From Daucus carota subsp. sativus (lineage: Eukaryota; Streptophyta; Magnoliopsida; Apiales; Apiaceae), in the NCBI RefSeq assembly GCF_001625215.2, contig NC_030383.2:47798380-47862379 (forward strand): a stretch of 64,000 nt of DNA. Reading direction: 5' to 3'. The translations under genes were made by a program, and so were the position numbers. Shown here in pieces: positions 43,288 to 55,985 of this stretch; within the stretch, counting starts at the first letter, position 1, and every line of letters starts with the position of its first letter. The notes under the pieces are model-generated. The model was not told the origin of the DNA and searched no databases. It saw only the letters and a list, made by a program, of their open reading frames with translations.

Positions 43288-44018
43288 AAATACATTATTG
43301 CTATATAGATAACATTGGGGCGTTTGCCTGTATACACAATCAGGGTTTAAGAAGTGCAACACCAAATCGCAACTTTATTATCATCATTTTCGCTTCATGG
43401 CGACTAAAAGATGTAATAATTATTTATCAGAAGAGAAGGTTGGTTCATTTCGCATACGACGAGGCAACCTGACCGACAGCATAGCGGTGGAGGCCGATGG
43501 TTGCGGTGACGGCGACGGCGGTTTCGGGATGGGATTCGATTTCAGAATGGAAAGCACTAATTGTGCCTTAATTGAGGGCGTTAATTGTGCCTCCTAATTG
43601 AGGGCGTTAATTGTGCCTTTGAGGGCGTAAATTGTGCCTCTTTATTGAGGGCGTTTGCCTTATTTGAAGGCGTTAATTGTGTCTTAATTAAGGACAATAA
43701 TATTTAATTATTATGCCTTAATTAAGAGCTTAATTGTCTCAATCATGAGTTATCATGATTGTGGGAATATTTTAATATAATATGTTAAATATATCGACTT
43801 ATATTTTTCTTGTTTCTCTTGTTTTATTTTCAGGATTCTTGGAAGAAGACCAGTTTTTCTTTTCGGACATTAAAGTTTTATTGTCTAAATTTCCCCGGTC
43901 ATCTTGCATGTCCGACGGTTAGATAATAAGCTTTCTTGAATGAAAGAATTATCACGGTGAATTGCCGATTCTCGTTGAGATTTATTCTCAGTTTCAAAAA
44001 AAAAAATACATTATTGCT
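43288..44018 (+). mobile_element. Retroposon with poly(A) tail and 15-bp target duplication, copy B
   Basis: AAATACATTATTGCT occurs at 43288-43302 and again at 44004-44018, bounding a 700-bp insert that ends in poly(A). The insert holds a short ATG frame (43397-43597, MATKRCNNYLSEEKVG..., Gly/Asp-rich, family unknown), a decayed tandem repeat, and then the 3' module (43832-44003) shared with 5620-5807. Target duplication plus poly(A) marks LINE-type retroposition. The shared 3' module with a different 5' part suggests a family that carries host sequence, or a modular SINE-like element. Confidence 0.7.
43555..43690. repeat. Imperfect tandem repeat, unit about 25 bp
   Basis: GCGTTAATTGTGCCT followed by TAATTGAGG recurs five or six times with small length changes inside retroposon copy B. 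Confidence 0.8.
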
Positions 44019-44740
44019 GCAGCATACTATTGGCGTTTTTTTAATGCGAAAGGCATTAACCGCTTTTTTCCGCCAAAAGTCTATCCCCAAATTGTTGATG
44101 TAAACGTGGGGATACTGTGTCTTCCAGCCAAGAAATCACTCATATTAGACGGCATTCACTTGGATAGAATGGAATGAAATTTGTCCTCTAATTTGGGGTA
44201 ATTGGAGAAAATGTATATGATTTTCAATTCTTCAATCATTCAATTATAACCTAGAACTAAAAATCTAGCCTACATGTTTGGGAAGGAATTTTCCATTCCA
44301 CTTCTTTGTCATTTTCCCTGCAATCTTCATCATATAAAATTTGGACTCACTCATATTTAGTCACTATTGTCTCATACATTCTTCTCTCTCCATAAAACTT
44401 ATTTAAAATTTTTAATTCTATTCTTTCCTTATTCCATTCCATCAAAATGGACGCAATTTTAGGATTTTTACCTTTGAGCGGTTTTTTTTTTCATTAGTAG
44501 CATATGCCGCTAATAATCGATTGTTTGGGCCATTACCCTACACTTTTACATTATGATTACTTAACTAGTTATTGTAAAGCTTTATGTGACTACTGACATT
44601 CAGGCAAAAATTGCTTTCCGACATTCCTTACTCATGGTACAGTAATAGTGTACTTAATCCTTAGTTACTGGCTAATACAGATTCACAGTTTAGTTAAAAA
44701 GTATTCTCAATATATACCTAGATTGATTTTTCCATTACAA
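44019..44740. other. Intergenic DNA, nothing recognised
   Basis: No gene or bounded element seen. It lies just upstream of the P4H relic and might contain unrecognisable earlier exons. Confidence 0.4.
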
Positions 44741-45541
44741 GATGAGGAGTGTCTTCAGAATTCAGACTTTGCTTTATGAGACTGGGAAGTACCAAACACA
44801 TCTTGATATGCGCAAATTGGGAGGTATTGTGTTGCTATTCTAGTCATGTACAGGTCTGAGTCGAAGAGGATAAATAGACTGTCTATCCTAATCCCTTTGC
44901 ATAGGTGTCTTTACAGATTCCGCCATATTCCCTTTTTATGACCAAAAATTATAACTTAATTTGTCTACAGGAAAGCGACTTGAAATAACGGTGATACTTG
45001 GGCTGACTTGCTAGGGATTTGTGTGCAGTAATGCAGGTAACTCTTGTGGTATGTTTATTGACATTATTAGGTTTGCTACATGATAGGAGTATCTTTAATT
45101 GAGCTTCCATCAAAGTGTTAATTTTATTTGAATGTCGATTCTGCATGTAAAATAGCTGTCTGTCTATGATAAATAGTAGCTGCTTTGAACTTTTTTATGG
45201 TTCTCACTTCTTGATGATCGTGATTTCATAATATACTTGTACTCGCACCATGTTTCTAAGTTTGATACTAGCTAGTGTTTAAGCTTTTTTTCAGCACTGG
45301 TTCTGTTTTTGCTCCTGTAGAATACGGAAGAATGATTCATTAGTTATTTAAGATGGTCAGTGCCTTCGGCTATCATGGAAGCTGCCTGAGATTGAAGGTA
45401 AAAGGTAGCCTGCTAACAGATGGATTCATGCAAAACGGTTATGAAACTAAAAGACCACACAGCGAGAAGAGAGCACCAATAAAATCTGAGATGCATTCAG
45501 TGGGTTGTTCATCTGTTATCAGTGAATGCATAAAAAATTAA
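44741..45541 (+). pseudogene. Relic of a prolyl 4-hydroxylase gene
   Basis: Pieces match the intact P4H at 36674-40540 in the same order and strand. At 44741-44825, LLYETGKYQTHLD corresponds to the Fe-site exon (LHYENGQKYEPHFD). At about 44971-45025, behind an acceptor-like CTACAG, ESDLK...DTWADL matches the next exon in P4Hs. At 45353-45541, HGSC...EIEGKR...RWIHAK and C...ECIKN match the catalytic tail and ShKT region. Stops and frame changes interrupt all pieces, and the first five exons are not found. A tandem duplicate that decayed, about 4 kb downstream of its source. Confidence 0.65.
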
Positions 45542-46185
45542 AGATTCTTCAAAAATAGTTGGGATAAGATAATATCCTAAATATTATATGAAGAACTGTA
45601 ATGCTTGCTCATTATACTAATCCTTTCTTGGCTAGTTTATTGAGAAAGTAAAAGCAAGGAGATGTACCCTAATATGTAATTACCTTGTGCCATGTTCATG
45701 AGCTCCCAGTTATATATATCATAGTAAAAAAGGATGTAAAATGGAATTGGTATGTATAACACATGGAACTAATAAAATTTAAAGAACTATTAATATTTTG
45801 GAACGTTATGTTGTTTGAATGTATCCTTGCATGCTTTTAGGGGCCGTTAGTTTGTTAAAACATATACAAATTAATTCACTCAAAATGAACCTACATAGAA
45901 TAATCCACTTGTTGGAGCGAAGCACATGAGAGAGAGAATGGAAAGAGGAGAGAGAAGATTCATGCAATATTTTTCATATCGTTAAAACGTTTTCTGAGTT
46001 GATGATAACCTCATGCAATTGTTGTTAATCTCGGAGCCGTCATGCATTTTCTGCTTAGTCACTTGTTAAATGATTCCATACATGTACTACTTATGCTTCT
46101 GTTAATTGCATCACCATTACATCAATAACACCAGTATTCCTGTACTACTTCCCTTTGTCGTGAGTGTGTTTGTAATTGTACTGAG
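45542..46185. other. Upstream region of the MYB gene
   Basis: No gene recognised. It presumably holds the MYB promoter; no clear TATA box was chosen. Confidence 0.4.
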
Positions 46186-48160
46186 ATGGGGAGACCTCCA
46201 TGTTGTGACAAGTCCAATGTAAAGAAAGGACCTTGGACCCCAGAAGAAGATGCAAAGGTACTTGCTTACGTAGCCAACCATGGGATTGGCAATTGGACCC
46301 TGGTTCCTGAGAAAGCAGGTTTAATCATCTATATATGCTTAAATTGTTTTTAAAGAATTTTATAGATTATGTATTATAAAATGTGTTGTTTATAATGCTC
46401 TGTCTAACCGTGTTTGGTTGTGGAGTATACAGGACTTAACAGATGCGGGAAGAGCTGTAGGCTTAGGTGGACTAATTACCTGAGGCCTGATCTCAAGCAT
46501 GATGCTTTCACACCTCAAGAAGAAAATCACATTTTAGTCCTTCATCAAGCTGTAGGTAGCAGGTAGGTTACTTTCGACGTTTTAGTTTATTTATTTTCAT
46601 TCTTCTCGTGAACAAAATTTAGTTACAGTGTATGATTTAGGAAGGAAAGAAGTTAGTTACAGTAAGATGATATTTTTTAAGTTTATTCAAGAGCTTTGGT
46701 TTCCAGTTTCCCTACCCTTGCACTCTTAACTCTTCCAGAAAGTCCTCGTGTCTCGTTTTGCTAATCTTGAACCTCGCCACGTTAATTAAGAAATCTCATT
46801 CCCTAGCTTAAAGAGAGATATTGAGGCATGTCAGTTCATTTGTTTCATAATTATAGAGTATAATCTTCCTTAGATGACCTCAGGGACTTTCCTGAGATAA
46901 TCTGGGTGAAATCACAATATTGTGCTATTAAGTAGTTGACAAAATAGTTCAATGAATCAGATAGGAGGCTAAAACGCCTTATATGCAGATGATTTTATTC
47001 AGTCACCTTGAGAAAGTTGCCTTATATCACGCTGGCTACATGAATAATGCATCATCTTTTCATGAAGAAGGTATATATTACTGTCTAGGGTGATTTCTTT
47101 ATGTTATTTTCTTGTTTTTTTGAAGGCCAAGCTTAAACCTGTGAAGGAAAGTAGTTCAGATCTAGCCAAGCTTTATGGTTTCTAAAATTTGTAAAGGAAA
47201 GAACAAAACGAAAAAATGTTTCATACTTCCTACTTCGTTAGAAATTATAATAAAGGAGTTTTCAAAATCCTGAGGTTTAGTTTTAAGGCTTGCCAATGAC
47301 CTTGCACTGAAATCTGCTACTACATGTTGCAGACAAAAAACAATTGCTATAAGAACCAGTGTTCCTCTTTCCCTTTCCATTAAGTGTTACATTCACTGTT
47401 CTTATCACTGGTTTTTGGATGCAGATGGTCTCTCATTGCCAAACACCTACCTGGAAGAACAGATAATGATGTCAAAAACCACTGGAACACAAAACTACGA
47501 AAGAAGCTCATGAAGATGGGGATCGATCCTGTAACCCATAAGCCAATCTCTCAGATATTAACGGATTTTGGAAACATCAGCCCATTTCCCAACTCCAGAA
47601 ACCATGTTGATCCACTTAATGGTTTCGCAAACAACTTCATGTCAAATTCAGAAGCATCTGTAGTCACAACAGATTACGCAATCCCCCCAATGCTCAACAC
47701 AACAATGCTGGAACAAGTTCAGGACAATCACTTTGGCAACAATTATGTATGGGAGAATGCAGAAGCTTCTTTTCAAGCCAAAACACAAGAAATATCATCT
47801 CCCCTTAAGTCATTAGCTTCATGTCATGTCACAGAATTGAGCTCTCCACAATCTTTACCATGGAAATCTTCTCAGCTCCAGCCAATGCAATCTTCTAGCT
47901 CAGGTTGGAATGACTTTCTTCTCAATGACCTATCACTCCTGACAGATCTAGAGCAACAAGAGGAGCCAAAGTCCAACGGTATCATAGCACCATCAAGTTG
48001 TCCTTCAGTTCCAGTGCAAAATGAGAAATGCGAAAACAACTTTTCAGAAGGTAGTTCATCATCTGCGGTGGACTCATTTGTGGATTCCATCTTGAATCAA
48101 GACAAAGAGCTGCAGTCTGAATATCCTCAAATCTTCTCAGATGGATACTTTAACTACTGA
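46186..48160 (+). CDS. R2R3-MYB transcription factor, TDF1/MYB35-like
   Basis: Three exons, 46186-46318, 46433-46562 and 47425-48160, with intron positions and phases standard for R2R3-MYBs; 332 residues. R2 ([20 protein letters not shown]...) and R3 ([20 protein letters not shown]...[20 protein letters not shown]) fill residues 13-115 with the spaced tryptophans. [35 protein letters not shown] and [16 protein letters not shown] point to the TDF1 (MYB35) clade, which controls tapetum development in anthers and is a sex-determining gene in asparagus. The C-terminal half is Ser/Gln-rich, probably an activation domain. The nearest relatives also include MYB80-type factors, so the clade is likely rather than certain. 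Looks intact. Confidence 0.92.
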
Positions 48161-48687
48161 CTTCTTAGAGTATCACTTTATTGTTCCACCTACTAGAGGG
48201 TAAGAATAGTTCTTAATTTTCAGCATGAAGAATAATGTATGGCATGTAGCTAGATTTTTAAGTGAGGACTATATTGGTGACAAATAGAGAGTAGCATTTG
48301 TTTCGTTTAGCAGTAAGTTACCCTCTTAAATTTGGTTAAGAAGAATAATGTAATCAATATTTATTTTATTAGAAATTAAATTACTAACAAAGGTTATTAA
48401 AAAAGTCATGAGATCAAATTGATGATTAGTTTTCTTATTATTGAAAGCTAGACTTTCAATATCTTATTTTTAGCATAAATACAAATCCAGAAAAACTGAG
48501 ATAAACCAGCCTAAGAACAAGGGCAATAAAAAGAAGTACAACAGCAAGGAAATTTGCAATGCTGCAAAGTTGTAAGTTTTGTTCTTTTTCTTTTTTCTAT
48601 TGTTCTTGAAAAACCAATCAAGCAATGAAGAAAGACAGAGGGCAAAACAAGATCAAGTAAAATTTATAAATTAGACAACACATTAAC

Positions 48688-49008
48688 ATGGCCATGAATC
48701 ACACATTGCAGAGATCATCCTATTCGTTCCGACGACAGGGCTCCTCTGGCCGCATTTGGAATGACAATTACTCAAGCAAGTCGTGCGAGCTGCAAAGTAA
48801 AAGAAAAGTTCAAGAAAGCAGATTCTTCAGCTGCGATCTTAATAAGATGCAACGATCTTCCATGTCGTTGCAACACCATTCGTCTGTGGCGTTGCAGCGC
48901 CAACCTTCTATTCCATTGCAGGCAGACCCTTCAAGAAAACAAAGAATTCAGAAGGCGAGGCCAAGGAGGTGTGAATGCCTCGCATTTTTCAGGCTATGCG
49001 TCAACTAG
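48688..49008 (+). CDS. Small MASS-like protein (MAPK substrate-like)
   Basis: Single exon, 106 residues, starting MAMNHTLQRSSYSFRRQGSS. The block QRSxxSFRRQGSSGxxW is the N-terminal hallmark of a plant family that includes the MAPK substrates in the stomatal lineage (At1g80180-like). The middle is Ser/Gln/Arg-rich, with near-repeats (QRSSMSLQ, QRQPSIPLQ), and the tail ARPRRCECLAFFRLCVN is cysteine-containing. The SP sites typical of MAPK targets are weak here, so phosphorylation is uncertain. It lies 530 bases downstream of the MYB gene on the same strand but is presumably a separate transcript. Confidence 0.55.
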   Translation: MAMNHTLQRSSYSFRRQGSSGRIWNDNYSSKSCELQSKRKVQESRFFSCDLNKMQRSSMSLQHHSSVALQRQPSIPLQADPSRKQRIQKARPRRCECLAFFRLCVN

Positions 49009-49482
49009 CCTGCCTCTTCATGCCTGGTTTCAGATTCGGTAGCTCAGAAGATACATGTACACTCTTCTGCAATTTTTTACAAATATTTCTTGCGATCTAA
49101 AATGCAATGTATATAAGTCATACCTGATTAGTAATTTGTTTGTGTAAATAAATATATATATTCCTCTTATGTGTGTGAAGTTTATGTTGGACTTTGTTTC
49201 CCTGAGTATTGAAGAAGATATAATGAACAGCATTAATCACAACTGATGATCAAGAGTCAGAGTATTGGCTGCATGTTTCAATTATTCGAGTCTCGTTACA
49301 TTTTGTATTAGAACTTTACACACGAGGTTTCTGTCCTGCTCAATGCAATTGAGAGGCTAATAGTTCAACATTTTCAGATCCATTTGAACTTGACAAAAAA
49401 ATGAAGTAATACAGAAAGAAGCTAACCACATATAGTAGCTCCTCTAACACTATGTAATGTGTGGTTCAACCAAATTTTTTAT

Positions 49483-52400
49483 TTAGAATCCTAATTGATG
49501 GTAGTTGGTATAATCGATTTCCTTCAACCGCACACAACACAAGATGCACTCTGGCAACTCCTCGGCCTTGTTTCCCTGTTTCAAGTGACAATAGGTATGT
49601 CAGGTAGATGAATATTTTAGAATCTCAAGTAAACTGTTGAATTTAGTCGTAGATACAAAATTGATGGAGGTAGCAACCTGTATCGTGAGCCCAAAATCCA
49701 GGATGCAGAGTTTTAGCCTGTCTTGAAATGCTTCGAAACCTTTTCTTGATATGTAACTAAATCTGTGCATATCTAGATCAATTTCCAAATAGTTTTCTCC
49801 CTGAAAAAGTTTCAAACAGATTTATTAGCAATAACATCCTTGGAAGTTCCACCTTACACATTACAGGTCAAATGCCAATTATAAGATTAGAACACATCTC
49901 TTCTGATGTTATGACCAAAACAACATATAGGAAGGTTACAGTTTATGCTCCTAAAATTTCTTGGTAATCACTATTAAAGTTTGCCTTATAAAAAAGACCA
50001 AAAGGGAGATGATTACGTGGATGTTTACTGAAGAACAGGAACTTTATTGTATAAAGGGAGGTCTACTTAAGTTGCATTAACAATGTTACACAACAAAAAC
50101 ATGAGTCCAAAGAGGTTAAAGCTTTATCTTCCTTGAGGAGAACAAAATAAAGGATTTGCATAGCAGACTTTACCAAGTAAAATTTATGCTGAGGACGTGA
50201 CAGTACAGGCTTTTCATTGTATGCATTCATGAGCTTCCGTTCAGCTGCACTTAAGGTGATTTCCTCCAAATTTTCTAGCCGGCCTAAAATCTTCAACCTT
50301 TCCCTGAACGGAGCAATTGTATCCATAGCAAAACCCTTGACCTTCTCTACTTCATCATCAATTAATTTCTGTCACATTAAGAAGCATGCAAAGATTAAAA
50401 AAAAATAGTTGTTGAAAATATTGATATTATCATAATGAGATTCTATAACTTTATAAATTTTCTATATGCAAGTGTCAAAGAAAAAGTATCATTGTGAAAT
50501 GTATAAAGTGAGAAGCTAAACTGCTAAAGTAACACATTTAACTCACCATGATATTTTCCTGAAACTGCAGAGGAAGTTCCTTTGAATAACCTTCTGATAG
50601 CTTGAAGTAAAGAACATAACTCATTCCATCCCCATCATATTCATTCTCAAATATGGTGACAGGATATAACGGTATCTAAGAAAGAGAGCCATGGAAAAGA
50701 AATTCAACATTGAGCAGTAAATGCATGGAAAAAAATAAAAATAAAAATCCAAAGCATGAATTTTAACAAAGACGAATCACTTTCTGTTGTCAGATGAAAG
50801 CTTATGATTTAAACAAAATAAGTAATTTAGCAAAAAAAAAAAGTGTGTTGAGCTAATATGTCATGTCCACAAGAAATGTGCTTCTCAAATTGGAATGTAA
50901 CATTCAACAAAGTGAGAAGTAAATGTACCTGAAGATTTACTACAAGGACAGAAGGGATTTTCCCACATGATTCGATGACAGGAAGTTCCACAAAACGTGC
51001 AACGTGATCAATTTTACGTGGAGATACAAACACGTCTACTCCAAAAGGTGAAAATGCAGCATAGTTTGGAGCTGGTTCTTTCTTTTTATCTCTGTCATAT
51101 TGTTACGAGGATTGGTAAAGTACATATCAAGATATAAATGATATATTGCAGAATGTATCACTACTATGGTGTCAATAATTTCCTGTACTGAGAAGTGTCA
51201 GCCAACCAAGTTCATGTTCTCACCTGAAATAGTTCGGCCCTCTAACTTTGAAAGTATTTGGCTCAATCGGTGACCAGCTATCAGATAATTTCTTATCAAT
51301 CGGGCAGTATGGAACTTGAGAACCTGCTATAGGCCTTCGTAGAAGAGCCCTGGGAGATACTGAAAAAGAAGGGATGGTTAACCCATGAAACCTTAGTATG
51401 GAAATTATTAAAAAAAATAATGAAACATGAAACTGTAATAAAACAGGTATTGTAGTTAAGTGTGTACTTGCATCAGTTTTAAAGCCTCACTAAAAGTTAC
51501 TGTACTACCACCAAATAATATCGTACTTCGTACTCAACATTATATGTTGAACATACTCTCGCTCATTAAAGAACTTCATGGTCCTATATCTAGACACGCC
51601 ATACATTTGGTGTTAATCGTGAGTTTGCTCATCATCTAGACATATAAGAGACCGGACACATTTTATTGCTTATACCATACCAGTTCATTGTGTGTCAACA
51701 GTACAGCAGCCTTGTCAGAGCAAAAAAAGGTACAGCAGCATATACAAAAAGAGAAAGTCTCATATACGGATCAAGATGGAGCACTTACATAATGTAGGAT
51801 GAGCTTGTCCATCCCTCCACTTAAAGGAAAGTCTTAAAGGTGCCTTTTTCTTTGGGCTTGAGCTTAGCGATTTTCTCTTTTCATCACTTGAGGAGGTAGT
51901 ACCAGCAAGACAAGGCAAACAATTATTAGGCAGAAGACCACAATTGTGCAACATTCCCAGATCCCCGCTAGCATTTTCGTCAGCACAATGAGTAGGGATA
52001 TCATCCACCACTAATGAAATTTTTCTATCAGTTTGCAGAACACGAGGTTTCAGTTGAGACCCTGTTGGAGCCACATTATTAGCAGTATCTCTCTTACATT
52101 CTATATGTTCTTTAGGTAACGTGCTTGGTTGCGGGACAGGATCTGATGTAGCAAAAGCGCCATTGTAATGTATGGAATCGGAACATCTTGGAGTCACAGT
52201 AGTTGATATAGAACCATCCTGAGATACATCTGTAGACATGATGAGTTTCAGAAAGTCTGATGATATACCAAATAAGACTAATGAAAACTATTCTGCTTAC
52301 CATCTTTACTGCTGTAAAAATCATCATCACCATCAGACTCGACATTCATCACAGGGTCAAACCAGGTGTCGGAATTACCTGTTTGCACGTCAAGAAAATG

Positions 52401-53435
52401 CAAATACAAATTTTGTGAAAAGCCAAATCCACATTATATCTAGAGAAGCAGAGATAAGTCTAAGGTAATTCAAGCTGAGGCACCAGCCTGTTTATTCTCA
52501 CATTATATCAACACAGACAAATTCTATTTGCAAAATCTTATATCATAATTATAATTAAATTTACTCACTATTTAAGACTTAATTTCCATGTCAAAACATG
52601 CTGTCTTCTACAGAGCAGCTAATTTTCACAAAGTGAAGAAGATTGATTGTGAAAAACACTCAACTTCTAGTGTAGCCCAAATATATCTTCAGATGAATTG
52701 GGCAAAAATCAGTTATTCTTTGCAACACCTACGAGTGTTCATGATAAATTTTCCTCTTCCTGTATTAATTCAGGTGACTTTTTAATAGTTACTGTCTAGC
52801 ACTAAATTCAGTCCCAGTATAAACACTTGTACCACCAGTACTTATACCAGATAGATCTACGGGCAATTCTTTTCTCTTTCTTATTGTAGGTATAAACAGA
52901 TATTAGCATCATTTGCTAGTAATAACCATACTAGTATAGAGTTCCAAAATCATAAGTGACATAGCTGGATTAATCATGTAATATCACAATGCAGCAACTT
53001 AGCTAGCAGAATTACAACCTATCATGGTATTCCAAAATCTAAACTACATAAATCAAACATAATAATTTAATAATCAATGACTAAGATTCATAGTATAGGC
53101 TGTATAGCCCCTCCCGCTCCCCCCACTACAAAGTTGATGCAATCAAATCTAAACTCTATACAATCAAAATATACATAACATAAGTACATAACCAATAATT
53201 AAACAACTCAAAACCAAATAAAAACACTTTTTTTTTATTAAAAAGCAGCAAAAAAAAATAAAAAAATACCTTGATATGTAGGATTAACAACAGAAACAGA
53301 AGAATCAACCTTACTGAGCTTATCAGCATCAGCAACAATCTTTTTCTTCTTGTTTCTCATTGATCTCCTTTGTTTTCTTCCAAAAATACCCATGACACCT
53401 CCACATCCTCTGGGCTTGGATCCACTTGATCCCAT
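49483..53435 (-). CDS. EDR2-like protein with C-terminal DUF1336
   Basis: Nine exons on the minus strand, all with GT-AG borders and continuous phase: 53270-53435, 52301-52378, 51789-52229, 51224-51359, 50929-51091, 50547-50675, 50174-50368, 49678-49800, 49483-49575; 507 residues. The start MGSSGSK fits N-myristoylation. [18 protein letters not shown] and [20 protein letters not shown] are family landmarks. The C-terminal half is the EDR2_C/DUF1336 domain ([57 protein letters not shown]). There is no PH or START domain, unlike full-length EDR2, so this is the shorter EDR2-like class. EDR2 itself is a lipid-binding negative regulator of defence-linked cell death; the role of the short proteins is less clear. 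The gene looks intact. Confidence 0.92.
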
Positions 53436-54391
53436 TTTCTTGTTCTTGGGCTCAATCAGATCAAGCTTCTTCCTTTACCAAACACACCACCTTGTACACC
53501 CTCCAAAACTCACCTCTCTTAAATATCAGATTTTTATTTATCTTATCAACCCAACAGATAAAAAAGAGAGCTTTACACTATACCAAATATTCACAACCAA
53601 CCCAATTCAGCTTATGATTAAAAAAGTGGCTTTTCAATAAATAAAAATTAGTGTGATTAATTATTAAATGAGAAAAAAAGTGGTTGGAGTGGTGGGTTTA
53701 ATGGGATGGGGGAGCAGTAGTAGTTGACTGCCTGTTTGTGTTGTGTAAGTATCTGTAAGTATAGTGTGTGTGTATATGTGTGATGATTGCGTACGCAGCT
53801 TCTTGGATGAAGAAGAATGAACACGTTCATCTGTTTGTTTATTTAATCGGCATGTAATATTTTATCGTTATTTAATTGTTATCCACGAGTGCATTTATAT
53901 TTCTTGTCGACTGCGATGCTCACGCGCTTATTTCTCCTTTTATTATACGCTATCCACTCCTTTTTATTTTCCGGGTGCAAGTATAACTGCTCACTTCCAT
54001 TAACAACAGTGTTTTTTGATGTAATTATTTGGAAAATATTTTTAAACTCAAATTAATTAATCTTACTTTATTTTAATATAAAATTATTTACAATCTTTCA
54101 AGTAGTTCTTTTTGTGTCATTTTTATTATAACTTTCATCTAATATAGTATATTATATGACGACAATACGAATAAATATAAAAACAGTTATGAAAATTAAG
54201 GTAACAGGGACTGTTTAAATTAGGACGAGGAAGTAAATGAATGATTTTTCTTCGGTATGATAACAAATATTCTTTTTTTCTATTTATATTTTTACCCGTA
54301 TTTAGACTGATCATTAGTCTTATTAAATTAAGTTTGGAGTACAAGTAATTTCGTTTTAATGTTCAAGTAGGAACCGGTACTGGAAATAATC

Positions 54392-54437
<46 letters not shown>

Positions 54438-55369
54438 TTTTCATTTTTTTTAAACGCACGATATTTGACAAGTATTAAAATTTAGAGACAAGAAGAGAAT
54501 CTTGATATAAAATTATTAGATTAAATAATTAAATAATAAACTGTTGAGAGAGCATTGTAGGTTATTTCACTTTGTTCACCGATAGTATGATTCATAACAA
54601 ATTAAATATTTGTACAAATATGAAATGTTAGACTCCTATTAATATATTTTATCCAAAATTATATAAATTAAAAAAGCTCCACTAAAATAAGTATTTATAC
54701 TCATAAATTAAGGAGGGCTAAACGTACCCAATCTGAAACTTAAATTATGCTTCGTAGCACTCATATTGACCACAACAGTACATCTTAAATTAATAAATAA
54801 GCAAGATGATTTATCAATATTATAATATTAAAGTATGGCGTATGCTTTCATTTACGACTAACGAGGAAATCTAACCAACTCCATGAAGGCGCGTGCACAA
54901 TGCAGTAGTTGCTGAAGATTCATTGGTTAGGTTCAAGCGGGTGGGAATAAATTTGAGTTGTTCGCACGAATTATAGCGCGGGCCACCCTTTACTTATTTC
55001 GTTTGTATTTTCATTCTTGTAACGATTGGAATTTTGGAATTTTTTTCCCCTTAGTTTCTGAAATAAAGTTCAATCAATATACTGATATTTCTTATGACAA
55101 AAAAAAAAATATATATATATACTGATATTTCAGGATACAGAAATTGTTTGTGCTGAGTATTAAGCAGAGGAAGGTCCAATTGTTAAATGATTTTTACATT
55201 TAAGTTAAATATGTTTTTGTACAATTAGAAAGTAATTTAAATTAAAAGAACGGTTATCATGCTACAAACCACAATTAAGATGTAATTTTTTGAAATATTT
55301 GTTTTTTAATATATAACTTAATAACTTAATATGAAAAAAACTAATATATTAAATAGATAGAGGAAAATT
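53436..55369. other. Upstream region of the EDR2-like gene and spacer
   Basis: The first 300-400 bases should contain the minus-strand promoter and leader. An (AT)n microsatellite lies at about 54396-54434. No other gene, RNA or bounded element was recognised. Confidence 0.45.
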
Positions 55370-55985
55370 CTTTGGAGACCGCTATTTCATCGGAGACCTT
55401 TGAAGACCACGTATGTTACACTATAAAATACTCTCTCCATCCCAAATTAGATGGCCCCGTTGACTTTGGCCACACAGTTTAAGGTTCATTGACCGCATAG
55501 CTACATGACTTATTTTTAAAATTTTATTTTTGCAAATAAATATTTAAATATGAAATTTTTATTTACAAAAGAAAAAATAAAAAAATATATTTCGGAAGTA
55601 GACGGTCAATGCACCTAAAGTTACGTGCCCAAAGTCAACGGGGCCATCTAATTTGGGATGGAGGTAGTACATTATTTTGTAAAATATGTTCTACAAATAT
55701 CATGTATTTATTAAAATTGTTGAAGATCATCTATGTTTAATAAGTAGATAATGTATGTTCTACAAGTTGAACAAATGTTCTGCAAACTAAACATATTTCA
55801 TAGAACAAAATATTTTGTAATGTTCCACATGTAAAACTTATATGATATTCAAGATTTTAAATGAAATAATGATTTCGTAGAACATGATTTGTAAAACTAT
55901 ACGTTTTGCAATATTTTACTTGCAGAACATATGTGGTCTGCAGGTCTCCAGAAAAAATATGATCTCCATTGAACTTAACTCTAAA
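55370..55985. mobile_element. Non-autonomous element with GGAGACC ends, carrying a nested MITE
   Basis: The left end ...CTTTGGAGACCGCTATTTC and the right end, read on the other strand, GTTCAATGGAGATCATATTT share GGAGA(C/T)C and TGGAGACC/GACCAC motifs with the element at 4367-5028. A Stowaway MITE sits inside (55431-55667). Boundaries are approximate. Confidence 0.45.
55431..55667. mobile_element. Stowaway-like MITE, nested
   Basis: The ends CTCTCTCCATCCCAAATTAG and CTAATTTGGGATGGAGGTAG are inverted, extending through GGCCCCGTTGACTTTGG and its complement (over 35 matching bases). TA flanks both sides. 237 bp, no coding capacity; the long arms suggest a young copy. Confidence 0.85.

Noticed and set aside
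47384-47424. Earlier start of the last MYB exon
   Set aside because: The bases before 47425 are intron ending in GCAG; phase and homology place the exon start at the Trp codon of R3.
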